64,000 nt of DNA from Terebella lapidaria (Eukaryota; Annelida; Polychaeta; Terebellida; Terebellidae), in NCBI GenBank assembly GCA_949152475.1, contig OX424557.1:27899462-27963461 (forward strand). The letters are read 5' to 3'. A program made the position numbers and the translations under genes. The notes beneath the pieces were generated by a model that had not been told where the DNA came from, did no database searches, and saw nothing but the letters and a program-made list of their open reading frames with translations. This document shows, piece after piece, positions 13,401 to 22,566 of this stretch (the stretch's first letter is position 1; each line of letters starts with the position of its first letter).

Positions 13401-16400
13401 GAATATTCTCGTGACCTTGAATTTGACCTCTGACCTCATTTCCAAGGTCCAAGGACAAACTGTCTCATATCTTGCTCCTCTATTGACTGTATGGCTTGGG
13501 AATCAATTGTGGACATGATATACATGATATAGAAAATGATATACACTGAATATTTTGATGACCTTGAATTTGACCTTTGCCCCTTCATTTTCAAGGCTAC
13601 AGCATAAAATTGCTAATATCTCTCTGATTATTGAACTTACAGCTTAGCAATCAACTGTGGACATGATATATGCTTAATGTTATATATGCTGAATATTCTC
13701 TTGACCTTGAATTCAACCAGTGACCTGGCTAATACCTAAAATATTAAACATTGTCCGGTAACCTATCTTTTTTGGTGTCATAATGTTCTTATACAAGCAT
13801 CATACACTGTCTTGGCAGTGGCTGAGCTCGATGTGAAGTCTGTGTTTGCGGTTCCCCTTGCTGCGGCCGTTGACAGAAGCAAGTGTCACGATGGTATACA
13901 GCTGCCAGTTATCGTGCGGGAATGTATCGATTACATAGAAGAGTTTGGTTAGTATATGGCTCATTCCTTTGAAACCGACTAAAATATTTTTCCATGAAAA
14001 AATTACTTCTGAGTCACATTACCTTATGCCCCTTTACAGGCCTGCTGTGTGAGGGTATCTACCGGATCTCTGGGGTCAAGTCCAAGGTCCAGTCCCTGAA
14101 GGATGCTTACAACCAGGGCAAGGCAGTGCAGCTGCATGAACACGAGCCTAACATCATCGCCAGCCTGCTGAAGCTCTACCTGAGGGAGCTCCCAGAACCC
14201 GTGCTAACCAGGGAACTCATGCCCAAGTTTGAGGAGGCCTCCAGTGAGTGGTCATGCTGGAACATACATATATATCAACACGTTAACAATGTAATTGTAT
14301 CCCCCGAACAAAATTCGGCGGATACTATGGATTTGGCTTCGTCGTCCGCGTCCGCAGAGATTTTCTTGTGAACGCGCTACAGGCCGCAATTCTCACCCGA
14401 TCACCATTATTTTTTGCAGGCACATATATAATGGTAAGATCCCGACACCAATCGATTTTGGTAACTGAATTGGTCGTTTGGGGACACATTTTGCATTGAA
14501 AACAGCCTGTTTGAGACACATGGCTTGTGAACGCTCTACAGATGGCAGTTTTTGACGAATCTCAATAATATTTGGAAGTGTTGTTGGGAAGGGCTGTCAC
14601 ACGAAACCAATTGTTTTTTAGAATGATCATATAAATATTAATATGTTAACAGCCTAACTTATTACAGAATTGTGAAATATCCATTTTGACATGTATGATC
14701 ATTCCAATAGCCTGTATTATGGAAGGTAATGACACTGGTTTCTTGTTCAGAATGGAGAACTGATGTTTTCAGTGAAAACAGGACAATATTACTGAATAAG
14801 TTAACATTAGTTTTACTAGTTAAGTCTATTATTGTCCACAATAAGAATAGTTAAGACAAGAAACGTTTATTATTAAGCTCAACAAGGTAAAGGTTTTGTC
14901 CAGTACAGATTTCATGGGTGTAACTTAATAAGTTAACATTATTTTTAATAGTTAAGTCTATTATTGACCACAATAAAAATAGTTAAGACAAGAAATATTT
15001 ATTATTAACCTCAACAAGGTAAAGGTTTTGTCCAGCACAAATTTCATTGGTGTAATTGAATAAGTTAACATTATTTTCACTAGTTAAGTTTATTATTGAC
15101 CACAATAAAAATAGTTAAGTGTATTATTGACCACAATAAAAATAGTTAAGATGAGAAATACTTTTTATTAAACTCAACAAGGTGAAAGTATGTCCAGTAC
15201 AGATTTCATGGGTGTACTGAATAAGTTAACATTATTAGGGCATTTCGGCCCGAAATGCCCTTATGGTTTTGTCTGGTTTTTTTTTTTTTTTTTTTTTTTT
15301 TCTTCTTTTTTTTTTACTTTCCGCCGTTTTGGTTTCCGATCAATAACTCGGGAACGCCTGAACGGATCTTGTTCAAATTTACACCACTGGTCAGAAATAT
15401 TACATGGAAGACCCCTATTGTTTTGGAGGCGGCTCCGGAATCCGTGAGGTCCGTGAGGATGAAATCAAGGTTGATTTTGAGACTTGGTTTCCGATCGATA
15501 ACTCAAAAAGTATTCATGCAATGGCAAGTATTCTCTGCATGGGAGTTCATATACCACCAAGGAAGAACCCTATTGATTTTGGGATCACTCCGTCGAACGA
15601 CCTTTGACCTAGAGCTCGGAAGAATTTTTGCTGATTCATCCTTGAGGCTTTCATGCATATCTAGGAAACGGTGCGTCGTAGAGCGAAACGGAGCTCAATT
15701 TCGGCCTCCTGGCACTAGACAAACTAGTCTAGTGTGTATCTTCGGTCGAGACGACCCCTGGTGTCGAATTTTTTTTTCGCCGACTCGGCACTTCCTGTTT
15801 GGCCGTATCTCGGAAACGGTGCGTCGTAGAGCGAAGCGGAGCTCAATTTCGGCCTTTTGGCACTAGACAAACTAGTCTAGTGTGTATCTTGGGTCGAGAC
15901 GACCCCTGGTGTCGAATTTTTTTTTCGCCGACTCGGCACTTCCTGTTTGGCCGTATCTCGGAAACGGTGCGTCGTAGAGAGAAACGGAGCTCAATTTCGG
16001 CCTCCTGGCACTAGACAAACTAGTCTAGTGTGTATCTTGGGTCGAGACGACCCTGGTGTCGAATTTTTTTTCGCCGACTCGGCACTTCCTGTTTGGCCGT
16101 ATCTCGGAAACGGTGCGTCGTAGAGAGAAACAGAGCTCAATTTCGGCCTACTGCCACTAGACAAACTAGTCTAGTGTGTATCTTCGGTCGAGACGACCCC
16201 TGGTGTTTTCTAGGGGTATACGGTGTTTTTCTCGGCACTTCCTGTTTGGCCGTATCTCGGAAACGGTGCGTATTAGAGTGAAACGGAGCTCAATTCCGGC
16301 CTTCTGGCACTAGACAAATTAGTCTAGTGGGTATTATAAGTCGAGACGACCCCTGGTGTCGAATTTTTTTTCGCCGACTCGGCACTTCCTGTTTGGCCGT

Positions 16401-19400
16401 ATCTCGGAAACGGTGCGTCGTAGAGCGAAACGGAGCTCAATTCCGGCCTCCTGGCACTAGACAAACTAGTCTAGTGGGTATTTTGGGTCGAAACGACCCC
16501 TAGTGTCAAATTTATTTTCGCCGACTCGGCACTTCCTGTTTGGCCGTATCTCAGAAATGGTGCGTCGTAGAGCGAAACGGAGCTCAATTTCTTCCTCCTG
16601 GCATTAGACAAACTAGTCTAGGGGTATCTTGGGTCGAAACGACCCCTAGTGTCAAATTTATTCTCGCCGACTCGGCACTTCCTGTTTGGCCGTATCTCGG
16701 AAATGGTGCGTCGTAGAGTGAAACGGAGCTCAATTTCGGCCTCCTGGCACTAGACAAACTAGTCTAGGGGGTATCTTGGGTCGAAACGACCGCTGGTGTT
16801 GATTTTTTTTTTCGCCGACTCGGCACTTCCTGTTTGGCCGTATCTCGGAAACGGTGCGTCGTAGAGCGAAACGGAGCTCAATTTCGGCCTCCTGGCACTA
16901 GACAAACTAGTCTAGTGTGTATCTTCGGTCGAGACGACCCCTGGTGTCGAATTTTTTTTTCGCCGACTCGGCATTTCCTGTTTGGCCGTATCTCGGAAAC
17001 GGTGCGTCGTAGAGAGAAACGGAGCTCAATTTCGGCCTACTGCCACTAGACAAACTAGTCTAGTGTGTATCTTGGGTCGAAACGACCCCTGGTGTCGATT
17101 TTTTTTTTCGCCGACTCAGCACTTCCTGTTTGGCCGTATCTCGGAAATGGTACGTCGTAGAGCGAAACGGAGCTCAATTTCGGCCTCCTGGCACTAGACA
17201 AACTAGTCTAGTGTGTATCTTCGGTCGAGACGACCCCTGGTGTTTTCTAGGGGTATACGGTGTTTTTCTCGGCACTTCCTGTTTGGCCTTATCTCGAAAA
17301 CGGTGCGTCGTAGAGCGAAACAGAGCTCAATTCCGGCCTTATGGCACTAGACAAACTAGTCTAGTTGGTATTTTCGGTCGAGACGACCCCTAGTGTCGAA
17401 TTTATTTTCGCTGACTCCGCACTTCCTGTTTGGCCGTATCTCGGAAATGGTGCGTCGTAGAGCGAAACGGAGCTCAATTCCGGCCTCCTGGCACTAGACT
17501 AACTAGTCTAGAGGGTATCTTGCGTCGAGACGACTTCTGGTGTCGAATTTTTTTTTGCCGACTCAGCACTTCCTGTTTGCCATATCTCAGAAATGGTCCG
17601 TCGTAGAGCGAAACGCAAAGATGCCTAAGGACGGGGTATGTCACTTAAACTTTGACCACGGACAGATTCAGAGTCATTATGGTTCTAGACGCGGTCTCTT
17701 AGGTAAATGTTAGGTAGGAATAGAACTCACATGAAATGCCCCAAGGCATCTTCAGGCCTTGACGTCTAGTTTTTACTAGTTTAGTCTATTATTGACCACA
17801 ATAAAAATAGTTAAGAAAAGAAGTATTTATTATTGGGCTCAACAAGGTAAAGATTCTGTCCAGTAGACATTTTATGTCTGAAACCAAATAAGTTAACTTT
17901 TTTTTTGCTAGTTAAGTCTATTATTGACCTCAATAAAAATAGCTAAGATGACAAAAAATTATTATTGAGCTCAACAAGGTTAAGGTTTTGTCCGGTAAAA
18001 ATTTCTGGGTGTAACCGAATAAGTTAACATTATTTTTACATGTTAAGTCTATTATTGACCACAATGAAAATAGTTAAGACAAGAAATATTTATTATTGGG
18101 CTCACCAAAGGTAAGCTCAACAAGGTTAAGGTTTTGTCCGGTAGAAATCTCTGGGTGTAACCGAATAAGTTAACATTATTTTCACATGTTAAGTCTATTT
18201 TTGACCATAATGAAAATAGTTAAGACAAGAAATATTTATTATTGGGCTCAACAAGTTGAAGGCTTTGTCCAGTAGAGATTCTATGGCTGTGACCAAATAA
18301 GTTAACATCATTTCTTGCTAGTTAAGTCTATTATTGATCACAATAGCTTTTTATGAAAACATTGATCAACTTTTACTTTGAATTTCAACTTGAGACCATG
18401 TTTGGCACAAATTATGAATTAAAATATAACTTGTGGCGAAAAGTTCGATCTGGCCCCAATTTCGTCATCTTGAAATGCAGTTTTGTCAACTTTTACTTTG
18501 AATTTCAACTTGAAAGCATGTTTGGCACATATTATGAGTCAAAATATAACTTATGGTGAAAAGTTCGGTCTGGCTCCAATTTCGTCACCTTGAAATGCAG
18601 TTTTGGTCAACTTTTACTTTGAATTTCAACTTGAAAGCATGTTTGGCACATATTATGAGTCGAAATATAACTTATGGTGAAAAGTTTGATCTGGCTCCAA
18701 TTTCGTCGTCTTGAAATGCAGTTTTGGTAAACTTTTAGTTTGAATTTCAACTCGAAACCGAGTTTGGCACATATTATGAGTTAAAATATAACTTATGATG
18801 AAAAGTTCGATCTGGCTCCAATTTCTTCATCTTGAAATGCAGTTTTGGTCAACTTTTAGCTTGAATTTCAACTTGAAACCAAGTTTGACACATATTATGA
18901 GTTAAAATATAACTTATGACAAAAAGTTCTTTCTGGCTCCAATTTCGTCATTTTGAAATGCAGTTTTGGTCAATTTTTACATTGAATTTCAACCTAATAC
19001 CAAGTTTGGCACATATTTATGAGTTGAAATATAACTCATGGCGAAAAGTTTGATCTGGCTCCAATTTTGTCATCTTGAAATGCAGTTTTGGTCAACTTTT
19101 AGTTTGAATTTCGACTTGAAACCAAGTTGGGCAGGTATTATGAGTTAAACTATAACTTATGACGAAAAGTTTGATCTGGCTCCAATTTTGTCATCTTGAA
19201 ATACACTGTTTTGGTCAACTTTTACTTTGAATTTCAACTTGAAACCATGTTTGGCACATACATGTATTATGAGTCGAAATATAACTTATGGTAAGAAGTT
19301 CGATCTGGCTCCAATTTCGTCATCTTGAAATGCAGTTTTGGTCAACTTTTACTTTGAATTTCAACTTGGAACCAAGTTTGTAAAATAGTCTGAGTTGAAA

Positions 19401-22400
19401 TATAAATAGGTGAAAAAATTTATCTATCTGTATTTTCATTATTTTATCGAACATGTCAAAATTGAAATTCATATGAAGAGATTTCAGTGGTGATTTTGAA
19501 TTCTACCTTCAATAACCTCGGAAGATCAGTGCAGCAATTTTGGTGGGGAAAAGAAAAAAGTTGTGACTTGAGATTCAACATTTCTCTGGTAATCGTTTTA
19601 GCCCTTGCTCCAGTTTTTCACACTTTTAGTGATATATTTGGGGTAACAGAGATGATAGGGCTACGGGGGATACACCCAAGCGGTCGTAGGTGACCGAAAG
19701 CGTCTAGTTATACATACTGCTCCAAATGAAACATATTATATGCCTGTATGCACATACCTATACATGATTTATTGCTGTTCATTTCCAGCTGTGAAGAATG
19801 TGAAGCAAAAGGTGGAGCACTTCCAGCAGCTGATTGAGCAGCTCCCGACCCCCAACAAACTGCTATTGTCATGGATGATAGTGCACATGACCCACATCAT
19901 CTCCAAGGTAATCGGGATTGTCAACAAACAATCACTGTTTTGTCGAGGCTAGATACATGTATTTTGTCGAATCATGTCAGACTTGATCATTACCATTCAC
20001 CAGAAATGATTTCATTTGTACTTCATGATCCAAATGTATTTATAGCTCAGGTTTCGCATTGCAGGAGAAGCAGAACAAGATGAGTCTACAAAACGTGTCC
20101 ATTGTGCTGAGCCCCACGATGCAGATCAGCCATCGAGTCCTGAACGTCCTCTTCACTTACGCCAGGATCCTCTTTAAGGACACTGTCATCAAAAAGTACA
20201 GACATGCAAGAGTTTCCAAGTTACATGTACATCGTACATGTTATATATAATCTTTGTTTCTATGCATTGAAGTGTGAACCATACCTATTTGTTCCTCTTT
20301 ATGTGGTCGAAAAAAATGTACAAACATGTAAGTAATGATCCATTGTATAAGACAAAATTATAACCCCACCTTCCTGCTGCTAGGTATGTGCCGCCACTTC
20401 GGCCGGTGAGCTCGCACTGGTCGCTGGAGCTGCCAGAGTCTCCCTCAGCCCTGGAGGAGGAGCTGCTCAAACAGGAGTCTCTGCTCTCCCAGCTCCATGA
20501 GGAGCTGACCGGCACCAACGACTCCACCAAAGAGGAGCAGCTCTGGGAGGTCCAGCGGGTTGTCACTCAGCTCAAACGCAAGGTCAGTGTGGGGATGGGG
20601 ATAGGATGAGCAGGTCATTACCTAGCCGACATACACACAGAAGGGCCGTCTTCAGGGTAGGCCTTAGTAGGGTTAGGTTTTGGGAGTACATTTGTATTGG
20701 GATATCCATAGTCGATGCCAGGCTAGAATAGATTACTATGGTGTATACCATGTACTACGCCTCTGTAACATGATGGTATCATAATGTCACCAAATATCCA
20801 CCATTGTAAATCAGTCTGTGTCATACATGATTAGCAACTATTATTTCATTGAAATGGGTCTTGATATGCATTCCAGATAAAGAACATGAAGAAATCAAGA
20901 GAATTGCATGTGGGACAAGTAGCACCTGAGAAAGTGAGACACATTCAGTCACATCTTCCCTCCGAGAAATTGAAACAAGCAACTCCTCCCGTCTCTCACA
21001 AGGATCGCACTGTGCCTGTCGCACCGGAAAGGGTGGCCCATGTCAAGGAATCGGAAGTTGTCTCAAAGGAAGAAACTGTTACCGAACAAAAGGATACTGC
21101 TACCCCTAGCACATCTGATGAGACTAAAGACGCAGAACTTGAGGCAGTTGAGGTCGAAGGGGCTAAACCTGAAGGAGTTGTCCCGGAACCAGAAAGAGTT
21201 GAGGAGAAAGATTCTGATGATACACCAACAAAAGAAGAACCTCCACAACCAGTAGAACCTGATAAGCAGGATGACACTGAAGTCACCAAGCCCACTGAGG
21301 TGGCTGACACAGTACAGCAGGACGCCCCCACTGATGCTACCGTCGAGTCTATGGACAAGGAAGCCACTCCTGAAGTGGAGAGCCCGATTCCAAGCTCTGA
21401 CACACTGGAGATGGAACTTGACGGCGAAGAGGATGAAACCAAGAGCGTTGAACCGTTGCCAAAGGATGATGAACCTCAAGTGCCAGTGTCTGAGCCGTTC
21501 CAGGAACAGTTCGCTCAGGGAATGCAGCTGGACGACGGCGATGTACCTGTGCTGCCTCCCAGTGACGGAATACTCAGGGCGCCCCCTGTCTACCAACAGC
21601 AGCTCTCCGCCAGCTCCGAGGAGGGCTCACAGGCCACCAGAGAGATCTATGAGTCCCACAAAATTGTCTCCTCAGAGTTCTCAGGTGAATATGTTGGTTA
21701 GTGATGTAACGATACACTATTCCCATTGACAACTGAAAAAGTTATACATGTACTATAAGTTATAGGTAAGCTAACAGTTTTCTTCAATATTTCAGATGAT
21801 AACTCTCAGACTGATGAAGAGCCAGACATTGACACCTTACAACAACAGTACAATGAGCTTCTGTTGGAGGAAGAGGAACTTTTTGCAATGGGTTTGTACT
21901 CTTCCATTGCTGCAATGTCAAAAAAGTCAAATTTATCACTATTATACAACTGTATAGTGTCACAACATTTGAAACATGGACAAATATCCACAGATAAATA
22001 GAACTTTCATGGAACTACAAAAAAACTCCTCATTGCAGGCGACGAGTTGAGACAGAAAATCGACACTGAGAAGAGTGAGATTGAGCGGCTGCATCAGGAG
22101 ATCGCGGAGCTCAAGTCTATCCGGGAGGACCTCTACGACAGCGACCTGGTGTCCTCCGACAGCAGCGAGGATGAGGAAGATGAGGAGGAACTGCGCGAAG
22201 TCCTCAAGGACCTCCAGCTCAAAAACCGACAGCTTGAGGTGGGAAATGTTCCAATCCAAAGTGATCTGAAATTTTGATACAATAGACCAATTCTAGTGTC
22301 GTTATGATATATACATGTACTATTATTCAGAGAGAGAGGAAGATGGGTGTGCTGTTTCATTATGATTCAGTCTAAAAACTTATTTGTTTGTCTCACAGAT

Positions 22401-22566
22401 ACAGAACACGGACCTGGCATCTAAGGTTCAGGAGGAGCGCCAGATCTGTCTAGATGTGAAGGTCCAGATCCGGATGATCCAGCAGCGCCAGTTGGAGTCC
22501 TCTGGTGGGATGTTGCTCATGGATGGAATCTCGGAAAGTGACGCACTTATCGACAGTCTTCTCTAG
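4382..22566 (+). CDS. RALBP1: RalA-binding protein 1 (RLIP76), RhoGAP and Ral effector; 13 coding exons, 853 aa
   Basis: Joined coding exons: 4382-4460, 5989-6133, 7447-7528, 11946-12147, 13819-13947, 14040-14243, 19789-19907, 20065-20195, 20384-20582, 20877-21684, 21796-21891, 22039-22238, 22399-22566. All junctions keep one open frame with GT-AG introns. The order matches vertebrate RALBP1: N-terminal KFPGLY-like block (EFPGLYG), basic Lys/Arg-rich region (about residues 40-160), RhoGAP domain (about 170-365) with arginine finger R221 in GIYRISG and NVSIVLSP, Ral-binding coiled coil (about 380-430) ending LWEVQRVVTQLKRK, and a C-terminal coiled coil with an SSEDEEDEEEL acidic stretch. Family knowledge: GTPase-activating for Cdc42/Rac and an effector of Ral in endocytosis. 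It is longer than the human protein (655 aa), mainly through exon 10. The start is the first ATG in the exon, giving MSFESPDMAKEFPGLYG. Confidence 0.95.
4461..5988 (+). other. RALBP1 intron 1
   Basis: GT-AG intron with no exon or clear transposon that I can see. Short ACATGTACATGTAC runs occur, for example near 5220. Confidence 0.7.
5989..6133 (+). CDS. RALBP1: RALBP1 coding exon 2
   Basis: Acceptor TTCGTTCAG, donor GTGAGT. Encodes a charged segment rich in Arg, Glu and Asp with MFEEEDSEEE, corresponding to the acidic/basic stretch of human RALBP1 before the KKPSF motif. Confidence 0.9.
6134..7446 (+). other. RALBP1 intron 2
   Basis: GT-AG intron. It contains a short TG dinucleotide run near 7228-7246 and no recognisable gene. 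Confidence 0.7.
7447..7528 (+). CDS. RALBP1: RALBP1 coding exon 3 (basic segment)
   Basis: Encodes SPTKMKKHSKPSFKFPKRDK, closely matching the human SPSKMKRSKG...KKPSF region. Acceptor TCTTTCAG, donor GTAAAT; ends on a codon boundary. Confidence 0.92.
7529..11945 (+). other. RALBP1 intron 3
   Basis: A 4.4 kb GT-AG intron. It holds the Harbinger-like MITE at 8120-8800; the rest has no exon I can support. A short Cys-containing reading frame at 8979-9227 is discussed separately. Confidence 0.7.
8117..8803. mobile_element. Harbinger-like MITE with TTA target duplication
   Basis: Element body 8120-8800 (681 bp). The ends are inverted repeats beginning AGCCGAAAACACACCGGACG, perfect for about 26 bases and recognisable for about 55. 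The direct flanks are TTA at 8117-8119 and TTA at 8801-8803, the three-base target typical of PIF/Harbinger transposons. GC-rich, CpG-rich arms surround an AT-rich middle. No transposase is encoded, so it is nonautonomous. Confidence 0.72.
11946..12147 (+). CDS. RALBP1: RALBP1 coding exon 4 (basic linker)
   Basis: Acceptor CTCCTCCCAG, donor GTAAGA. Encodes a His/Lys/Arg-rich linker (DKDREGHHPHHRERDRW, then KKKEDKQKWRKRK) that corresponds to the Lys/Glu/His repeats before the RhoGAP domain in vertebrates. Confidence 0.9.
12323..13765. mobile_element. nonautonomous element with terminal GGTTACCGGAC repeats and internal 134-bp satellite
   Basis: TAGGTTACCGGAC at 12323-12335 recurs inverted as GTCCGGTAACCTA at 13753-13765. 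The left end is itself an imperfect palindrome (AGGTTAC..., then GTCCGATAACCT). After it comes a CGTCCGTCGTCCGTC-rich block (12368-12431) and about seven copies of a roughly 134-base unit containing TGACCTTGAATTTGACCT (12770-13740). There is no coding sequence. If TA is a target duplication the element is 12325-13763 and of mariner type. Alternatively it shares the layout of the Helentron-like elements of intron 6. Confidence 0.6.
12770..13740. repeat. tandem repeat, about 134-bp unit, about 7 copies
   Basis: The word TGACCTTGAATTTGACC recurs at about 12871, 13005, 13145, 13279, 13412, 13558 and 13702. Spacing is 133-146 bases. Copies have diverged by substitutions and small indels. Confidence 0.8.
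13819..13947 (+). CDS. RALBP1: RALBP1 coding exon 5 (start of RhoGAP)
   Basis: Encodes FAVPLAAAVDRSKCHDGIQL and IVRECIDYIEEF, matching human FGIPLADAVERTMMYDGIRL and FRECIDYVEKY. Acceptor CTTGGCAG, donor GTTAGT. Confidence 0.95.
14040..14243 (+). CDS. RALBP1: RALBP1 coding exon 6 (RhoGAP core, arginine finger)
   Basis: Encodes GLLCEGIYRISGVKSKVQSL through LKLYLRELPEPVLTRELMPK. R221 in GIYRISG is the catalytic arginine finger of RhoGAP domains. Acceptor CCTTTACAG, donor GTGAGT. Confidence 0.96.
14810..15234. repeat. tandem repeat, about 125-bp unit (left part)
   Basis: Copies carry AAGTTAACATTA, then AGTCTATTATTGACC, then CTCAACAAGGTAAAG. The same array resumes at 17770 after the inserted inner element. 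Confidence 0.8.
15235..17769 (+). mobile_element. Helitron/Helentron-like nonautonomous element (inner, nested)
   Basis: It begins TTAGGGCATTTCGG, and bases 15238-15260 form a perfect 23-base palindrome (GGGCATTTCG-GCC-CGAAATGCCC). The arm GAAATGCCCC recurs near the right end (about 17736), followed by a hairpin (AAGGCATCTTCAGGCCTT) and terminal CTAG at 17766-17769. The host satellite reads continuously across it: AACATTA on the left, TTTTTACTAG on the right. It therefore inserted between A/T bases without a target duplication, as Helitrons do. Inside are a long T run and about 14 copies of a 148-base unit. No Rep/helicase is encoded. Confidence 0.7.
15640..17620. repeat. tandem repeat, 148-bp unit, about 14 copies
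   Basis: Each unit contains CTTCCTGTTTGGCCGTATCT, GCGTCGTAGAG and the palindrome-like ACTAGACAAACTAGTCTAGT. Units are 144-152 bases apart. Because 148 is not a multiple of three, the reading frames across the units are fortuitous. Confidence 0.88.
17770..18350. repeat. tandem repeat, about 125-bp unit (right part)
   Basis: Continuation of the 14810-15234 array after the inserted inner element. The same AGTCTATTATTGACC and CTCAACAAGG words recur. Confidence 0.78.
18350..19410. repeat. tandem repeat, about 121-bp unit, about 9 copies
   Basis: TTTGAATTTCAACTTGA recurs every 120-122 bases (18380, 18500, 18621 and onward). Each unit also has ATCTGGCTCCAATTT and TTGAAATGCAGTTTTGG. It is unrelated in sequence to the 125-base family beside it. 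Confidence 0.85.
19789..19907 (+). CDS. RALBP1: RALBP1 coding exon 7 (RhoGAP)
   Basis: Encodes EHFQQLIEQLPTPNKLLLSW and IVHMTHIISK, matching the human FQRLLKELPECNYLLISWLI and VHMDHVIAK. Acceptor TTTCCAG, donor GTAATC. Confidence 0.95.
20065..20195 (+). CDS. RALBP1: RALBP1 coding exon 8 (end of RhoGAP)
   Basis: Encodes NKMSLQNVSIVLSPTMQISH and RVLNVLFTYARILF, matching human NISIVLSPTVQISNRVLYVF. Acceptor GCATTGCAG, donor GTACAG. Confidence 0.95.
20384..20582 (+). CDS. RALBP1: RALBP1 coding exon 9 (Ral-binding coiled coil)
   Basis: Encodes ALEEELLKQESLLSQLHEEL and TKEEQLWEVQRVVTQLKRK. The human counterpart (EERLWEVQRILTALKRK) is the coiled-coil hairpin that binds active Ral GTPases. Acceptor CTGCTAG, donor GTCAGT. 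Confidence 0.95.
20583..20876 (+). other. RALBP1 intron 9
   Basis: A 294-base GT-AG intron, nothing notable. Confidence 0.7.
20877..21684 (+). CDS. RALBP1: RALBP1 coding exon 10 (long acidic, disordered insert)
   Basis: Open through all 808 bases in the gene's frame, residues about 431-699. Composition is dominated by Glu, Asp, Pro, Thr, Ser and Val, with many TP/SP dipeptides and no Cys. It lies where human RALBP1 has only a few tens of residues between the Ral-binding region and the last coiled coil. Likely intrinsically disordered. The reverse strand is also open here, but only as a shadow of the biased codons. Acceptor CATTCCAG, donor GTGAAT. Confidence 0.9.
21796..21891 (+). CDS. RALBP1: RALBP1 coding exon 11 (C-terminal coiled coil)
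   Basis: Encodes LQQQYNELLLEEEELFAM, matching human LLAQENEILTEQEELLAMEQ. Acceptor ATATTTCAG, donor GTTTGT. Confidence 0.92.
22039..22238 (+). CDS. RALBP1: RALBP1 coding exon 12 (C-terminal coiled coil, acidic)
   Basis: Encodes RQKIDTEKSEIERLHQEIAE and SSDSSEDEEDEEELREVLKD, parallel to human RRQIASEKEEIERLRAEIAE and ESEDEEELQIILEDL. Donor GTGGGA. Confidence 0.94.
22399..22566 (+). CDS. RALBP1: RALBP1 coding exon 13 (C-terminus, stop TAG)
   Basis: Encodes the end of the coiled coil (QEERQICLDVKVQIRMIQQR; human HEEREAIIELRVQLRLLQMQ) and a short tail ending in DALIDSLL. Acceptor TCTCACAG; stop TAG at 22564-22566. Confidence 0.94.
   Translation: MQNTDLASKVQEERQICLDVKVQIRMIQQRQLESSGGMLLMDGISESDALIDSLL

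Larger units (their letters stand above)
14296..19707 (+). mobile_element. Helitron/Helentron-like nonautonomous element (outer)
   Basis: The left end carries an imperfect palindrome at 14298-14326 (GTATCC...CCGAA, then TTCGG...GGATAC). The arm CGGGGGATACA returns near the right end at 19664-19674. It is followed by a small hairpin (GGTCGTAGGTGACC) and a terminal CTAG at 19704-19707. Palindromic 5' end, subterminal repeat of it, 3' hairpin and CTAG are features known from Helentron-derived elements (HINE/DINE type). The interior consists of two satellite families of about 125 and 121 bases, interrupted by the inner element at 15235-17769. The exact left boundary is uncertain. Confidence 0.6.
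14244..19788 (+). other. RALBP1 intron 6, mostly transposon
   Basis: A 5.5 kb GT-AG intron within the RhoGAP coding region. Nearly all of it (about 14296-19707) is occupied by one satellite-rich Helentron-like element with a second one inserted in it. No exon is visible. Confidence 0.75.

Noticed and set aside
15190-17393. Several overlapping reading frames with the repeated SRKRCVVERNGAQFRP peptide
   Set aside because: They are translations of the 148-base satellite. The unit length is not a multiple of three, so each frame ends after one or two units.
20996-21596. Long minus-strand frames opposite RALBP1 exon 10
   Set aside because: Shadows of codon bias in the exon; the forward frame fits the spliced gene exactly.
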